A DNA stretch of 64,000 nucleotides from JAJFHI01 sp050633705 (GTDB lineage: Bacteria; Pseudomonadota; Alphaproteobacteria; Rhizobiales; Hyphomicrobiaceae), in contig JBOEGZ010000020.1 in assembly GCA_050633705.1 (NCBI GenBank), forward strand, positions 1 through 64,000, read 5' to 3'. A program made the position numbers and the translations under genes. The notes under the pieces are model-generated. The model searched no databases. It saw only the letters and a program-made list of their open reading frames with translations, and was not told the DNA's origin. This document shows, piece after piece, positions 24,546-34,383 of this stretch; position 1 is the first letter of the stretch, and each line of letters begins with the position of its first letter.

Positions 24546-25292
24546 TTAAACACAGCGCCCGCCATCGATTTCCATTGCAACGCCCGTTACAAATTCAGAT
24601 GCAGGGTCAGCAAAAAAAACGGCTGCATTGGCAATGTCTTCAGGCTGAGACATCCGACCAAGTGGAATCCCCGACACAAACTTTTCACGATTTTCAGGTG
24701 TATCCGGCAGTCCCATAAACTTCTCTAACATGCCCGTTTCCCCCATAACCGGGTTGATCGCATTGACCCTAATATTGTCGGGCGCAAGTTCGACCGCCAG
24801 AGATTTGGTCAATGTGATCGCCGCACCTTTGGAACCATTATACCAAGTCAATCCAGGACGCGGGCGCACACCAGCCGTTGAAGCCACATTAATGATCGAT
24901 CCACCGCGACCACGCATTGTCGGAACCACAGCTTTCGTCGTTAAGTAGATCGACTTCACATTGACAGAATAAATGGCATCAAATTCGTCTTCGCCAACGT
25001 TCATCAGCGGCTGGTTGGCATGCGTAATCCCGGCGTTGTTGACCATAATGTCAACCGGCCCGAATTCCTTTTCAGCAACGCCAATCAAACGGGCAACATC
25101 ATCTGCCGACGTGACATCGCAACGCCAAGCCAAGGCCGATTGGCCCAATGCACTCGCGACTTCCTGACTACCGGTCTCGTTGATATCAGCAACGACCACA
25201 CGCGCACCTTCTTTGACAAAGGCTTCTGCGATACCCCGGCCGAAACCCGATGCTGCCCCAGTTACGACGGCCACTTTTTGCTTAAGACGCAC
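24546..25292 (-). CDS. Short-chain dehydrogenase/reductase (SDR) family oxidoreductase
   Basis: Classical SDR of 248 residues using NAD(P)H. It shows TGAASGFGRGIA (cofactor loop), DVTSADDV, NNAGITHAN (NNAG) and the catalytic Ser/Tyr/Lys in NVASTAGVRPRPGLTWYNGS followed by KGA. An acidic residue after the second strand (VVVADINE) favours NAD over NADP. The C-terminus EIDGGRCV is typical of the 3-oxoacyl-ACP-reductase-like subgroup. The substrate cannot be inferred. It converges on the SCO1 gene. Confidence 0.85.
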   Translation of the reverse strand: MRLKQKVAVVTGAASGFGRGIAEAFVKEGARVVVADINETGSQEVASALGQSALAWRCDVTSADDVARLIGVAEKEFGPVDIMVNNAGITHANQPLMNVGEDEFDAIYSVNVKSIYLTTKAVVPTMRGRGGSIINVASTAGVRPRPGLTWYNGSKGAAITLTKSLAVELAPDNIRVNAINPVMGETGMLEKFMGLPDTPENREKFVSGIPLGRMSQPEDIANAAVFFADPASEFVTGVAMEIDGGRCV

Positions 25293-25381
25293 GTGTTTCT
25301 CCCACAGTTTATATTTTATTTCTTTTTCAAGTCACCAACATGAGACGGCGATGAAATGAAAACATCGTCATTTGATTTTTT

Positions 25382-26269
25382 TCAGCCCTCGTTCATCCGC
25401 GCAATGGCTTCAGCGCGATAAGGCGAGGCCGGATAGGTGCCCAACATCTTAATCTCGCTTGAAAAGAACGAAAGCTCTTCTAATGCCAAACGAACCATTC
25501 GATCCGAAGGATGGCCTTCGATATCGGCAAAAAACATTGTCGCCATGAACGAACCTGAGACTTGATAGCTCTCAAGCTTGGTCATGTTCACTCCATTGGT
25601 GGCAAAACCACCCAGTGCCTTGTAAAGCGCGGCAGGAACATTTCGCACACGGAACACAAATGTCGTCATCACCGCACCGTCATCGGCTTTTGCATCATCA
25701 GCCTCTGGTGACAAAATCACAAAGCGCGTTGTGTTGTGGACTTCATCTTCGACATCATTCTTGAGGATCTTCAGCCCATAGACCTCAGCGGCAAGAACCG
25801 ATGCGATGGCCGCTGTTTCCAAGTCGTTCGATTCTTTGACCATGCGTGCTGAACCTGCTGTATCAGCTTCAGGTACAGACGTTAGTCCGAGCTGGCGCAG
25901 TGTTTTGCGACACTGTCCAAGTGCTTGCGTGTGGCTCATCACCCGCTTGATCGTTTTCAGAGTTGCTCCTGGCTTGGCCATTAATTGATGGCGCACACGT
26001 AAGAAGTGTTCGCCGATAATGTGCAAACCTGCATCGGGCAGAAGATGGTGAATGTCGGCAACGCGCCCTGCAACCGAATTTTCGATCGGTATCATCGCGA
26101 TATTGACGTCGCCTGAGGAGACAGCCGAAAGAGAATCTTCAAACGTCGGAAACGCAATTGCCTCTGCCCCTGGATAGACTTCCTGGCAGGCCAAGTGTGA
26201 ATTGGCTCCTGGCTCACCTTGGTAGCCAACGCGTGCGATCTTTTTCGTGCTTGCTGGAGACGTTGCCAT
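25382..26269 (-). CDS. pheA: Prephenate dehydratase
   Basis: Converts prephenate to phenylpyruvate in phenylalanine synthesis. The 295-residue monofunctional enzyme lacks a chorismate mutase domain. The catalytic domain begins RVGYQGEPGANSHLA and contains IPIENSVAGRVADIHHLL, SHTQALGQCRKTL and the essential NTTRFVIL (TRF) motif. A C-terminal ACT domain (FATNGVNMTKLESYQVSGSF) is the phenylalanine-sensing part. The ATG at 26267-26269 is used; 38 upstream in-frame codons are not family-like. It is transcribed with kdsB, 127 bases upstream, an arrangement common in Hyphomicrobiales. Confidence 0.92.
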   Translation of the reverse strand: MATSPASTKKIARVGYQGEPGANSHLACQEVYPGAEAIAFPTFEDSLSAVSSGDVNIAMIPIENSVAGRVADIHHLLPDAGLHIIGEHFLRVRHQLMAKPGATLKTIKRVMSHTQALGQCRKTLRQLGLTSVPEADTAGSARMVKESNDLETAAIASVLAAEVYGLKILKNDVEDEVHNTTRFVILSPEADDAKADDGAVMTTFVFRVRNVPAALYKALGGFATNGVNMTKLESYQVSGSFMATMFFADIEGHPSDRMVRLALEELSFFSSEIKMLGTYPASPYRAEAIARMNEG

Positions 26270-26395
26270 AAGTTGATCAACTCGAAGTTTTTGAATTTTG
26301 AAACATAGAAACGAGGGCACCAAAGCGATTGTGTGGATCGGTTTGCGCCAACCCTTCGACCCAAACTCGATCACAAACCCCACGGTTCGATTAAA

Positions 26396-27154
26396 TTAAG
26401 CGTCGTTTGCCGAGATCAGTTTGCTGGCCCGCGCAAGGTCTGCCGGAGTATCAACACCGACTGGAACAGTGTCAACGACAGCGACAGCCATCCTCATGCC
26501 GTCTTCAAGCGCACGCAACTGCTCAAGCCTTTCACGCTGCTCCAATACAGACGGACGCAACGAAACAAACCGCTCCAAAGCCGAACGACGATAGGCATAG
26601 ATACCGATATGGTGATACAGCGGACCCTCGCCATGCGGTGCTGTTGCCCGTGTAAAATAGAGCGCACGCAATTGCTCTGTTCTTCCATTGGAATCGATTT
26701 TCATTGGCGTGCCAATAACCTTTACGACGTTAGGATCATTGCGCTCGCGCTCTTCGCGAATTTCAGCAGCTAACGTGGCGACGTGTGTCTCTTTGTTATT
26801 GAGTGGTTGCAGGCAAGCCGTTACGAGGTGGGGCTCAAGGGTTGGCAAATCACCTTGTAAGTTGACGATTAGTTCATAATCGACATCCGGGTCGACCCGA
26901 TTGATGGCCTCGAAAACACGATCTGAGCCCGAGGCATGGTCGGCCCGCGTCATGACCGCTTCTCCGCCCGCGTTGCGGACCGTTTGAAAAATTTCATCTG
27001 AATCAGTTGCAACGACCACCCGCCCGGCCTCCGCCGCGCAGGCACGACGCCAGACGTGGATGATCATGGGTTCACCCGCGATCAACGCCAAAGGCTTGCC
27101 CGGCAAGCGGTTGGCCTGCATTCGCGCCGGAATTACGATTAATGAACGCTGCAA
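26396..27154 (-). CDS. kdsB: 3-deoxy-manno-octulosonate cytidylyltransferase (CMP-KDO synthetase)
   Basis: Activates KDO as CMP-KDO for the lipopolysaccharide inner core. The 252 residues show the nucleotidyltransferase start VIPARMQANRLPGKPLALIA, the DSDEIF region, MTRADHASGSDRVFEA and VNLQGDLPTL, and GIYAYRRSALERFV, all characteristic of KdsB. It is followed by pheA and is divergent from the cytochrome c gene. Length and start are normal. Confidence 0.94.
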   Translation of the reverse strand: MQRSLIVIPARMQANRLPGKPLALIAGEPMIIHVWRRACAAEAGRVVVATDSDEIFQTVRNAGGEAVMTRADHASGSDRVFEAINRVDPDVDYELIVNLQGDLPTLEPHLVTACLQPLNNKETHVATLAAEIREERERNDPNVVKVIGTPMKIDSNGRTEQLRALYFTRATAPHGEGPLYHHIGIYAYRRSALERFVSLRPSVLEQRERLEQLRALEDGMRMAVAVVDTVPVGVDTPADLARASKLISANDA

Positions 27155-27375
27155 AATGACCTCCTATACGTCGCCAACGAGGCTAAGGTGACAATTCGCC
27201 TCGCCCTAAGCCTGTTAGAGAGACGTTAGGCGCGTTGCAACCCATAGCGGAAAATTATATTCGCTGGGGATAGGTACTCGGCGCTAAGCTTCATCTGAGC
27301 GAGCCCAAATGGTACGCCGGACAATGCTTTGATGAAATCGTTTCCGAACAATCGCAAAAATATGGATCGGACCCT

Positions 27376-27909
27376 ATGGATACTATTGAACTGACGAAAT
27401 ACGCGAGCATGATACTCGTTGCTTTGTTGCTGATTGTTGGCGGCCGCGTTCTGATTGAAGAGGTCACACGCTCCAAACACTCTGAAACTGTAGGCTATAA
27501 GCTGGACGCAGCCGACAGCAACGCAAGTCCTGCGGCAAGTAGCGGTCAAACAGCACCACCTGCAGCCTTTGATGCGAGCGCCGTCGTCGCGACTGTTGAT
27601 AGCGCGGACGCTGAAGCTGGCAAGAAGTTCATGAAGAAGTGTAGTGCCTGCCACGGTTGGGAGCCAAGCAGCAAAAACAAAGTGGGTCCAAGTCTTTGGG
27701 GCATTGTTGAACGCCCAATCGCAAGTGTTCCAGGCTTTAAATATTCCGAGGCCATGAAGGCCAAAGGCGGAAACTGGACACTGGAAAGCCTCGCTGGCTT
27801 TCTTCATAAGCCGAAAGACTACTTAAGTGGTACAAAGATGATCTACGCCGGAATCAAAAAAGAAAAAGATCTCGCAAATGTTCTGTCTTATCTTAACTCA
27901 CTGAAATAA
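27376..27909 (+). CDS. cycM: Membrane-anchored class I cytochrome c (CycM-like)
   Basis: Electron carrier between the bc1 complex and cytochrome oxidase, 177 residues. An uncleaved N-terminal helix (about residues 10-26) anchors it; an alanine/proline-rich linker of some 40 residues follows. The heme is bound at CSACH (residues 89-93), with the distal Met in GTKMIYAGI. The family pattern KVGPSLWGIVERP is present. The gene is divergent from kdsB, the same arrangement seen for cycM in rhizobia and Bradyrhizobium. A textbook terminator follows. Confidence 0.9.
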   Translation: MDTIELTKYASMILVALLLIVGGRVLIEEVTRSKHSETVGYKLDAADSNASPAASSGQTAPPAAFDASAVVATVDSADAEAGKKFMKKCSACHGWEPSSKNKVGPSLWGIVERPIASVPGFKYSEAMKAKGGNWTLESLAGFLHKPKDYLSGTKMIYAGIKKEKDLANVLSYLNSLK

Positions 27910-27940
27910 CGTAATTTTTTCTAATCTGTCCATCTGTTCA

Positions 27941-27971
27941 GCCCCGCCAGGGAACCGGCGGGGCTTTTTTT
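27941..27971 (+). terminator. Intrinsic terminator of cytochrome c gene
   Basis: GCCCCGCC (27941-27948) pairs perfectly with GGCGGGGC (27957-27964) across an 8-base loop and is followed by seven Ts. Confidence 0.9.
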
Positions 27972-28209
27972 ATCCAGAAACCGGACAAAGCTGGCACTCG
28001 TGCCTTGAAAAACTCCCTAACATACTGTTTTAAATTATTCTTTTACGACACCCTGCGGCTAATCAAAGCGGTTTATCGCGAAAGTGACAAAAATTAAACG
28101 TGTGTCCGCCACCCGACGCAGCGATGATAGGCACTGAAAAAAGTAGGCACGGCATGGCTCGTGATGCCAAGAAGCCGAGACGCCAAGACTAACGTACGGG
28201 AGACAGAGT

Positions 28210-30120
28210 TTGTTCAACAAGACCCCAATAACGCCCAGTTGTTTCGTCGCTGGGTTTCTATTTGCAGGTATCGCAACACTCACCTTTTTGCCGACCCCCG
28301 TGAGCGCGGAAAAGCAAGCGACGACTGAAACCGAAAAACTCAATACAGACGTCCGCCATCACGCCATGTCCCTCGTTGGCGAGCCTGAATACGGACCCGA
28401 CTTCACCCACTTTAACTGGGTCAATCCTGACGCGCCAAAGGGCGGGAAAATCCGCCAATACACGATGGGTAGTTTTGACAGCCTCAATCGATTTTCCGTC
28501 CGCGGTGTCTCTGCTTCAGGACTTGGTCTGATCTACGACACTTTGATGATCTCCAGCCCCGACGAACCCTCGGCTGAATATGGCCTAATTGCAGAATGGG
28601 TTTCCTACCCATCCGACTATTCATCCGTCACTTACGGGTTGCGCGAGCAAGCGCGTTTTCATGACGGCAAACCCATTCGTCCTGAAGATATAATTTTTAG
28701 TCTCGAAGCCCTAAAAAAAGCACACCCATTCTTTAAGGCCTATTATAAAAACGTCGTCAGCGCCGAAAAAACAGGCGAACGCGAAGTAACGTTTCGTTTT
28801 GATATTAATGGCAATCGTGAACTCCCGCAGATTGTTGGTCAGCTTGAAATTATTCCAGAACATTTCTGGACTGCAACATCTGCTGACGGCAAAACACGCG
28901 ACATCGCAAAATCAAGCTTAGAGATCCCCCTTGGATCAGGGCCTTACAAAATCAAAAAGGTCGATCCTGGTCGCGACATCATTTACGAACGCGATGAAAA
29001 CTATTGGGCCAAGGATCTACCCGTTACCAAAGGTCAGTGGAATTTTGATGAGATTGCCTATCGCTACTATCTAGACCGCACGCCGGCGTTTGAAGCCTTC
29101 AAAACCGGAACGATACAATTTTGGACAGAAAACAGTGCTGAATCCTGGGCGACCAAATACAGCTCCGCACCGTTTAAAAAAGGTCTCATAAAAAAAGAAG
29201 CCTTGAAGAACGGTCGCGTCGCGGGCATGCAAGCCTTTGTCTTTAATTTACGACGTGAAAAATTCAAAGATATCCGTGTGCGAGAAGCCTTAAACCTTGT
29301 CTACAACTTCGACCAAGCCAATAAAACCCTGTTTTACGGTCAATACATCCGCACCGGAAGTTTCTTCGAAAACTCAGAATTGCGCGCGTCTGGCAAGCCC
29401 AAAGGAACAGAACTTGAAATTCTGAAGTCTGTTGCAGATGGCCTGCCTAAAACCGTGTTTGACGAGGTATGGGAACCAGCAAAATCAAGCGGCAGCACAA
29501 GTCATCGTAAGAATCTACGCAAAGCCTTGGGGCTATTGAAGCAAGCCGGGTGGACACTCGACAAAAACGTGCTGCGCAACGCCAAAGGCAAAGCATTTAA
29601 GCTGGAGTTCCTTCTCTTTCAGCCAACATTTGACCGTGTTGTCCTGCCGTTTATTCAGGATCTGCGCAAAATTGGCATCGAAGCCTCAGTTCGTGTTGTC
29701 GACAGTGCGCAGTACAAACGCCGCTCCGATGACTTCGACTTCGATATTATTATTGGCAGCTTTGGCCAATCACATTCACCTGGCAACGAACAACGCAGTT
29801 TTTGGGGCTCTGCCTCTGCCAAACGGCCTGGCAGCCGAAACATAGCCGGCATCGAAAACCCAGCGATCGACAAGCTTATTGACCGCTTGGTTTTTGCAAA
29901 AGGTCGCGAGGATTTGGTCGCGGCAACGCGTGCGCTTGATCGCGCCTTGTTGGCAAATTACTACGTGATCCCGCAATGGTATTATCCGTTCGACCGAGTC
30001 GCTTTTTGGAATTATCTCAGCCATCCAAAGAAACTTCCGTCACAAAACCCCGCGGTGTTACGCACGTGGTGGGTTGACCCTCAGAAGTATTCCAAACACA
30101 ACAAAGCGCGCACTCAATAA
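28210..30120 (+). CDS. yejA1: Peptide ABC transporter substrate-binding protein (first of two YejA paralogues)
   Basis: Periplasmic family 5 solute-binding protein, 636 residues, of the YejA type that collects peptides (in E. coli also microcin C). It has a signal peptide ending in PVSA, the YejA pattern HFNWVNPDAPKGGKIRQY, and later the SBP motifs GSGPYKIKKVDPGRDIIYER and DENYWAKDLPV. The start appears to be TTG at 28210, with GGGAG 7 bases before; no ATG gives a signal peptide. It is the first gene of yejA1-yejA2-yejB-yejE-yejF, the arrangement known from Brucella, where it protects against antimicrobial peptides. Confidence 0.88.
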   Translation: MFNKTPITPSCFVAGFLFAGIATLTFLPTPVSAEKQATTETEKLNTDVRHHAMSLVGEPEYGPDFTHFNWVNPDAPKGGKIRQYTMGSFDSLNRFSVRGVSASGLGLIYDTLMISSPDEPSAEYGLIAEWVSYPSDYSSVTYGLREQARFHDGKPIRPEDIIFSLEALKKAHPFFKAYYKNVVSAEKTGEREVTFRFDINGNRELPQIVGQLEIIPEHFWTATSADGKTRDIAKSSLEIPLGSGPYKIKKVDPGRDIIYERDENYWAKDLPVTKGQWNFDEIAYRYYLDRTPAFEAFKTGTIQFWTENSAESWATKYSSAPFKKGLIKKEALKNGRVAGMQAFVFNLRREKFKDIRVREALNLVYNFDQANKTLFYGQYIRTGSFFENSELRASGKPKGTELEILKSVADGLPKTVFDEVWEPAKSSGSTSHRKNLRKALGLLKQAGWTLDKNVLRNAKGKAFKLEFLLFQPTFDRVVLPFIQDLRKIGIEASVRVVDSAQYKRRSDDFDFDIIIGSFGQSHSPGNEQRSFWGSASAKRPGSRNIAGIENPAIDKLIDRLVFAKGREDLVAATRALDRALLANYYVIPQWYYPFDRVAFWNYLSHPKKLPSQNPAVLRTWWVDPQKYSKHNKARTQ

Positions 30121-30144
30121 CTTATTTTCCCCTGAGGTAGACAG

Positions 30145-32013
30145 ATGATCCCTATCAATGTGCGGCTTGGCAACAGGGCTTTGCAAAATGTAGCAACTGC
30201 GCTGGTAATCTGCGTAATCGCTATGACAGCGTTTGCTGGCCGCGGTGTTGCAGGTCAAAAGCGTCACGGGCTCTCGGCATTCGCAACACTGAAATATCCT
30301 GCTGATTTTGCCCACTTCGACTATGTCAATCCTGACGCCCCCAAGGGTGGCAAAATGTCGATGATTGGCACGGCTGGCATCATCACCTTCGATACTTTCA
30401 ATCCGTTTATTCTCAAAGGTGATGCGGCGCAGGGGCTTAGCTATCTTTTCGATAGTTTGATGGTTCGCGCCACGGATGAACCAGATTCGATGTATGGCCT
30501 TGTTGCTGAAAGTGCCAGCGTCGCAGAAGACGCTATGTCCGTGACCTTCCATTTGCGCGACGGCGCCAAGTTTTCCGATGGTACCCCGGTTACCGTTGAC
30601 GATGTTGTATTTTCTTTCGAAACACTAAAAGCAAAAGGACATCCCTCCTACCGGTCACAACTGCGCGATGTCAGCAATGTCGAAGTCCTTTCCCCCAAAA
30701 GTATCCGTTATAATTTTAAAGGTGACCTGACACGCGATCTGCCCGTAACAGTGGCCGGACTGCCAATTCTCTCTAAAGCCTTTTACACAGCCAACGACTT
30801 CACCAAATCCAGCCTCTTAAAACCCGTTGGCTCTGGACCTTATAAAATCGGCAAATACAAAGCCGGAACTTTTATCATCTACGAACGTCGTGATGACTAT
30901 TGGGCAAAAGACCTGCCCGTTAACAAGGGGCGCTTCAACTTTAATCAATTGCGCTATGAATATTATCGCGACCGAACCGCTGAACTCGAGGCTCTTAAAG
31001 CTGGTAGCTATGACTTGAGGGAAGAGTTTACCTCGGTTGATTGGGCGACCGCCTACAACATCAAAGCCGTCAAGGATGGACGCTTGCGTCGGGAAGTCAT
31101 CTCGGATGAAAACCCTTCCGGCACGCAGGGCTTTTTTATCAACACACGACGACCCAAACTTTCCGATTCCCGCGTTCGAGAAGCACTCGGATTGGCATTT
31201 GATTTTGAATGGAGCAACAAGAACCTTTTCTATGGTCTTTACAAACGCACTTCGAGTTATTTTGAAAACTCGGACATGAAGGCTGAAGGTCTTCCTTCAC
31301 CAAATGAAATCGCGTTGTTGGAACCGTTCCGCGACAAGCTCCCAAAAGAGATTTTCACAAGCCCGCCAGTTATGCCACCTGTCAGCAACGGGTCAGGGTC
31401 TGATCGCAAATTACTGCGCAAGGCATCAAATCTTTTGACAGCGGCAGGCTGGACCATCGAGAATGGCAAACGTGTCAATGCGAAGGGTGAGCCACTCGAT
31501 ATCGAAATCTTGACTTTTTCCAGTTCGTTTGATCGAATAATTGGGCCCTATGTCGAAAATTTGAAACGGATAGGTGTCAACGCAACGCTGCGTCGGGTCG
31601 ATGCTGCGCAGTACCAACGACGGGTAAAATCATTCGACTTCGACATCACCACCCGGCGCTATATTATGCGTCTGCTGCCCGGTGTTGAATTAACCAACTA
31701 CTTTGGGTCTGCCTCAGCCAAAACTGACGGCAGCTTCAATCTCGCCGGAATTTCCGATCCCGTTGTCGACAGTCTGATCGCAAAAGTCATGGCCGCAAAA
31801 ACCCGCAATGAGCTTCGCGATGGCGCCAAAGCACTCGACCGGGTTCTCAGAGCCGCCCATTATTGGGTCCCCCACTGGTACAAGGCATCGCATAATCTTG
31901 CATTTTGGGATACGTTCGCCCGGCCAGAAACCAAACCACGGTTTGCGCGCGGTGTCATAGACACCTGGTGGTTCGATGACGCCAAAGCGCGCACGCTGAA
32001 ACGCAACAACTAA
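30145..32013 (+). CDS. yejA2: Peptide ABC transporter substrate-binding protein (second YejA paralogue)
   Basis: Second family 5 binding protein, 622 residues, with the same signature as its neighbour (HFDYVNPDAPKGGKMSMIGT, GSGPYKIGKYKAGTFIIYER, RDDYWAKDLPVNKGRFNF). Sequence identity between the two appears only moderate, so this is an old duplication and the pair probably differ in peptide preference. The signal peptide runs to about residue 32. The start ATG is preceded by GAGGT, 24 bases after the end of yejA1. It shares the downstream permease and ATPase genes. Confidence 0.88.
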   Translation: MIPINVRLGNRALQNVATALVICVIAMTAFAGRGVAGQKRHGLSAFATLKYPADFAHFDYVNPDAPKGGKMSMIGTAGIITFDTFNPFILKGDAAQGLSYLFDSLMVRATDEPDSMYGLVAESASVAEDAMSVTFHLRDGAKFSDGTPVTVDDVVFSFETLKAKGHPSYRSQLRDVSNVEVLSPKSIRYNFKGDLTRDLPVTVAGLPILSKAFYTANDFTKSSLLKPVGSGPYKIGKYKAGTFIIYERRDDYWAKDLPVNKGRFNFNQLRYEYYRDRTAELEALKAGSYDLREEFTSVDWATAYNIKAVKDGRLRREVISDENPSGTQGFFINTRRPKLSDSRVREALGLAFDFEWSNKNLFYGLYKRTSSYFENSDMKAEGLPSPNEIALLEPFRDKLPKEIFTSPPVMPPVSNGSGSDRKLLRKASNLLTAAGWTIENGKRVNAKGEPLDIEILTFSSSFDRIIGPYVENLKRIGVNATLRRVDAAQYQRRVKSFDFDITTRRYIMRLLPGVELTNYFGSASAKTDGSFNLAGISDPVVDSLIAKVMAAKTRNELRDGAKALDRVLRAAHYWVPHWYKASHNLAFWDTFARPETKPRFARGVIDTWWFDDAKARTLKRNN

Positions 32014-32042
32014 CGTCGGTCAATCACGGGAAACTGCCACAC

Positions 32043-33152
32043 ATGGCCGCCTATCTTCTAAAACGCTTGCTTCTCGTTATTCCGACATTGCTCGGGATCA
32101 TGCTGTTCAGCTTTGTGATCATTCAGTTCGCACCCGGTGGACCGGTGGAGCGCATGATTGCAATCATTACGCAGAGCGACACTGGAGCAACCGATCGCAT
32201 TAGCGGTGGCGGCGATGGACTTGCGGGAGGGGCTAGCAACCAAGCGACCCAAAGCGGTGGCGTCGCGTCGAAATATCGAGGTGCGCAAGGGCTTGATCCT
32301 GAATTCATCAAAGAGCTTGAAAAACAGTTTGGCTTCGACAGGCCAGCTCACGAACGTTTTTTGTTGATGATGAAAAACTACCTGACCTTCAATTTCGGAA
32401 ACAGCTATTTTCGTGACACACCGGTATTAGAACTCATCAAGCAAAAGATGGAGGTTTCCATATCGCTCGGCGTCCTAATGACATTGCTGACCTACCTCAT
32501 CGCCATCCCGCTTGGGATTCGCAAGGCCGTCCACGACGGCGAAAAATTCGACAAATGGACATCGTCTATTTTGATTGTTGGCTATGCGATTCCTGGTTTT
32601 CTGATCGGCGTCCTTTTGCTGTTGCTGTTTGCCGGTTCCTCGTTCTTTCAATGGTTCCCCTCTCGCGGTCTCACATCTGAGGACTATGAAACATTCACGT
32701 TTTTTGGAAAAATTGTCGACCGCGCTTGGCACCTCGTTTTGCCATTAACGGCCATCGCTTTGAGTGCCTTCACGACAACGGCCTTTCTCACTAAGAACTC
32801 ATTCCTTGATGAAATTCGCAAGCAATACGTAATCACCGCGCGCGCCAAAGGCTTAACAGAAAACAAGGTTCTCTACGGTCACGTCTTCCGCAACGCCATG
32901 CTGATCGTGATTGCAGGCTTTCCCGGAACTTTCGTGACCGCTTTCTTCACGGGCAGTTTGCTGATCGAGCAGATATTCTCGTTAGATGGTCTCGGCCTTC
33001 TCAGTTACGAATCCATCATCAATCGGGATTACCCGGTCGTCTTTGCAACACTGTTTATCTTCTCACTGATGGGACTCGTCATCGGCATCGTAACGGATTT
33101 TGTCTACACACTTGTCGACCCGCGAATTGACTTCGAAAGCCGAGAGGTCTGA
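32043..33152 (+). CDS. yejB: Peptide ABC transporter permease YejB
   Basis: Inner-membrane permease, 369 residues, that pairs with YejE. It starts with the DppB-type helix (YLLKRLLLVIPTLLGIMLFS) and has a long periplasmic insertion rich in Gly/Ser/Gln (about residues 45-90), characteristic of YejB. The coupling loop for the ATPase (EIRKQYVITARAKGLTENKV) is followed by the conserved HVFRNAM. GGGAA lies before the ATG. A 5-base gap to yejE indicates tight coupling. Confidence 0.92.
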   Translation: MAAYLLKRLLLVIPTLLGIMLFSFVIIQFAPGGPVERMIAIITQSDTGATDRISGGGDGLAGGASNQATQSGGVASKYRGAQGLDPEFIKELEKQFGFDRPAHERFLLMMKNYLTFNFGNSYFRDTPVLELIKQKMEVSISLGVLMTLLTYLIAIPLGIRKAVHDGEKFDKWTSSILIVGYAIPGFLIGVLLLLLFAGSSFFQWFPSRGLTSEDYETFTFFGKIVDRAWHLVLPLTAIALSAFTTTAFLTKNSFLDEIRKQYVITARAKGLTENKVLYGHVFRNAMLIVIAGFPGTFVTAFFTGSLLIEQIFSLDGLGLLSYESIINRDYPVVFATLFIFSLMGLVIGIVTDFVYTLVDPRIDFESREV

Positions 33153-33157
33153 TCGCT

Positions 33158-34372
33158 ATGGATGCAAAATCAAACGAACGCGCAACCGAGATCACAAACG
33201 CAATCTCAACATCGCTTAACAAGCGTTCATGGTTTGCACCGATGTCGAAATGGTTTCCAGAACCGTCACCCGTCAACAAACGGCGCTGGCAAAACTTCAA
33301 ATCCAATCGTCGTGGCTACATCAGCTTCTGGATTTTTCTAACCCTGTTCTTCGTTACGCTTTTCGCGGAGTTATTTGCCAACGATCGCCCAATCATCGCG
33401 ATGTACAAAGGTGAATTGCTCGCGCCAATTTTGATCGATTACCCAGAAGAAAAATTCGGTGGTTTCCTTGCGACAACTGACTACCGCGATCCGGTCAACA
33501 TCGAAGAAATTGAGGCCAACGGTTGGATGCTGTGGCCACCAATTCGCTATTCCTACAACACCGTCAACAAGGACTATCCACAACGCCGAGGCGAAGGCGG
33601 TATCTGCCTGGGCTATCCCTCACCACCGCAGTGGGCTTCGTCTGGCAAATATTGCGATGCACCGGCCGACCAAATGAAACGATTTGAAAGCTGGGGAAAC
33701 ACAAATTGGCTCGGTCTTGATAATCAGGGGCGCGATGTGTTGGCACGTGTCATCTATGGCTTTCGCATCTCTGTCTTATTCGGATTGCTACTGACATTCT
33801 TCGCAACGATTATTGGCGTCACCGCAGGCGCCATCCAGGGATATTTTGGCGGCTGGACCGATTTGATCTTACAGCGCTTGCTTGAGATCTGGAATTCCAT
33901 CCCGTCGCTTTACGTTTTGCTGATCATCTCATCATTCTTCATGCCGGGCTTTTGGGTCTTGCTGTGCATCCTCTTATTGTTTAGCTGGACTTCGTTGGTT
34001 GGCGTCGTGCGCGCGGAATTTCTGCGAGGTCGAAATTGCGAATACATCATCGCAGCCCAGGCGCTTGGGTTGTCGGACGCGAAAATCATGTACAAACATC
34101 TGCTGCCCAACGCCATGGTCGCGACGTTGACCTTCCTACCGTTCAACTTGTCCGGCGCCATCTCGGCCCTTACAGCACTCGACTTCCTCGGTCTTGGTCT
34201 GCCCGCTGGTTCTGCTTCGCTCGGCGAATTGGTCCTACAGGGCAAACAGCATCTTGAAGCACCATGGCTTGGTCTAACGGGCTTTTTCGCGTTGGCAATC
34301 ATGTTGTCCCTTTTGATTTTCATTGGCGAGGCCGTACGCGACGCCCTTGACCCGCGAAAAACATTCCGCTGA
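33158..34372 (+). CDS. yejE: Peptide ABC transporter permease YejE
   Basis: Second membrane subunit, 404 residues. A cytoplasmic N-terminus of about 45 residues precedes the first helix. A large periplasmic loop (about residues 75-170) is specific to YejE. The DppC-type core carries the ATPase-coupling EAA loop (AEFLRGRNCEYIIAAQALGL followed by SDAKIMYKHLLPNA). The gene ends 11 bases before yejF. Length is longer than the E. coli protein (341 residues) mainly because of the N-terminus and loop. Confidence 0.92.
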   Translation: MDAKSNERATEITNAISTSLNKRSWFAPMSKWFPEPSPVNKRRWQNFKSNRRGYISFWIFLTLFFVTLFAELFANDRPIIAMYKGELLAPILIDYPEEKFGGFLATTDYRDPVNIEEIEANGWMLWPPIRYSYNTVNKDYPQRRGEGGICLGYPSPPQWASSGKYCDAPADQMKRFESWGNTNWLGLDNQGRDVLARVIYGFRISVLFGLLLTFFATIIGVTAGAIQGYFGGWTDLILQRLLEIWNSIPSLYVLLIISSFFMPGFWVLLCILLLFSWTSLVGVVRAEFLRGRNCEYIIAAQALGLSDAKIMYKHLLPNAMVATLTFLPFNLSGAISALTALDFLGLGLPAGSASLGELVLQGKQHLEAPWLGLTGFFALAIMLSLLIFIGEAVRDALDPRKTFR

Positions 34373-34383
34373 GGTCGATCGCA

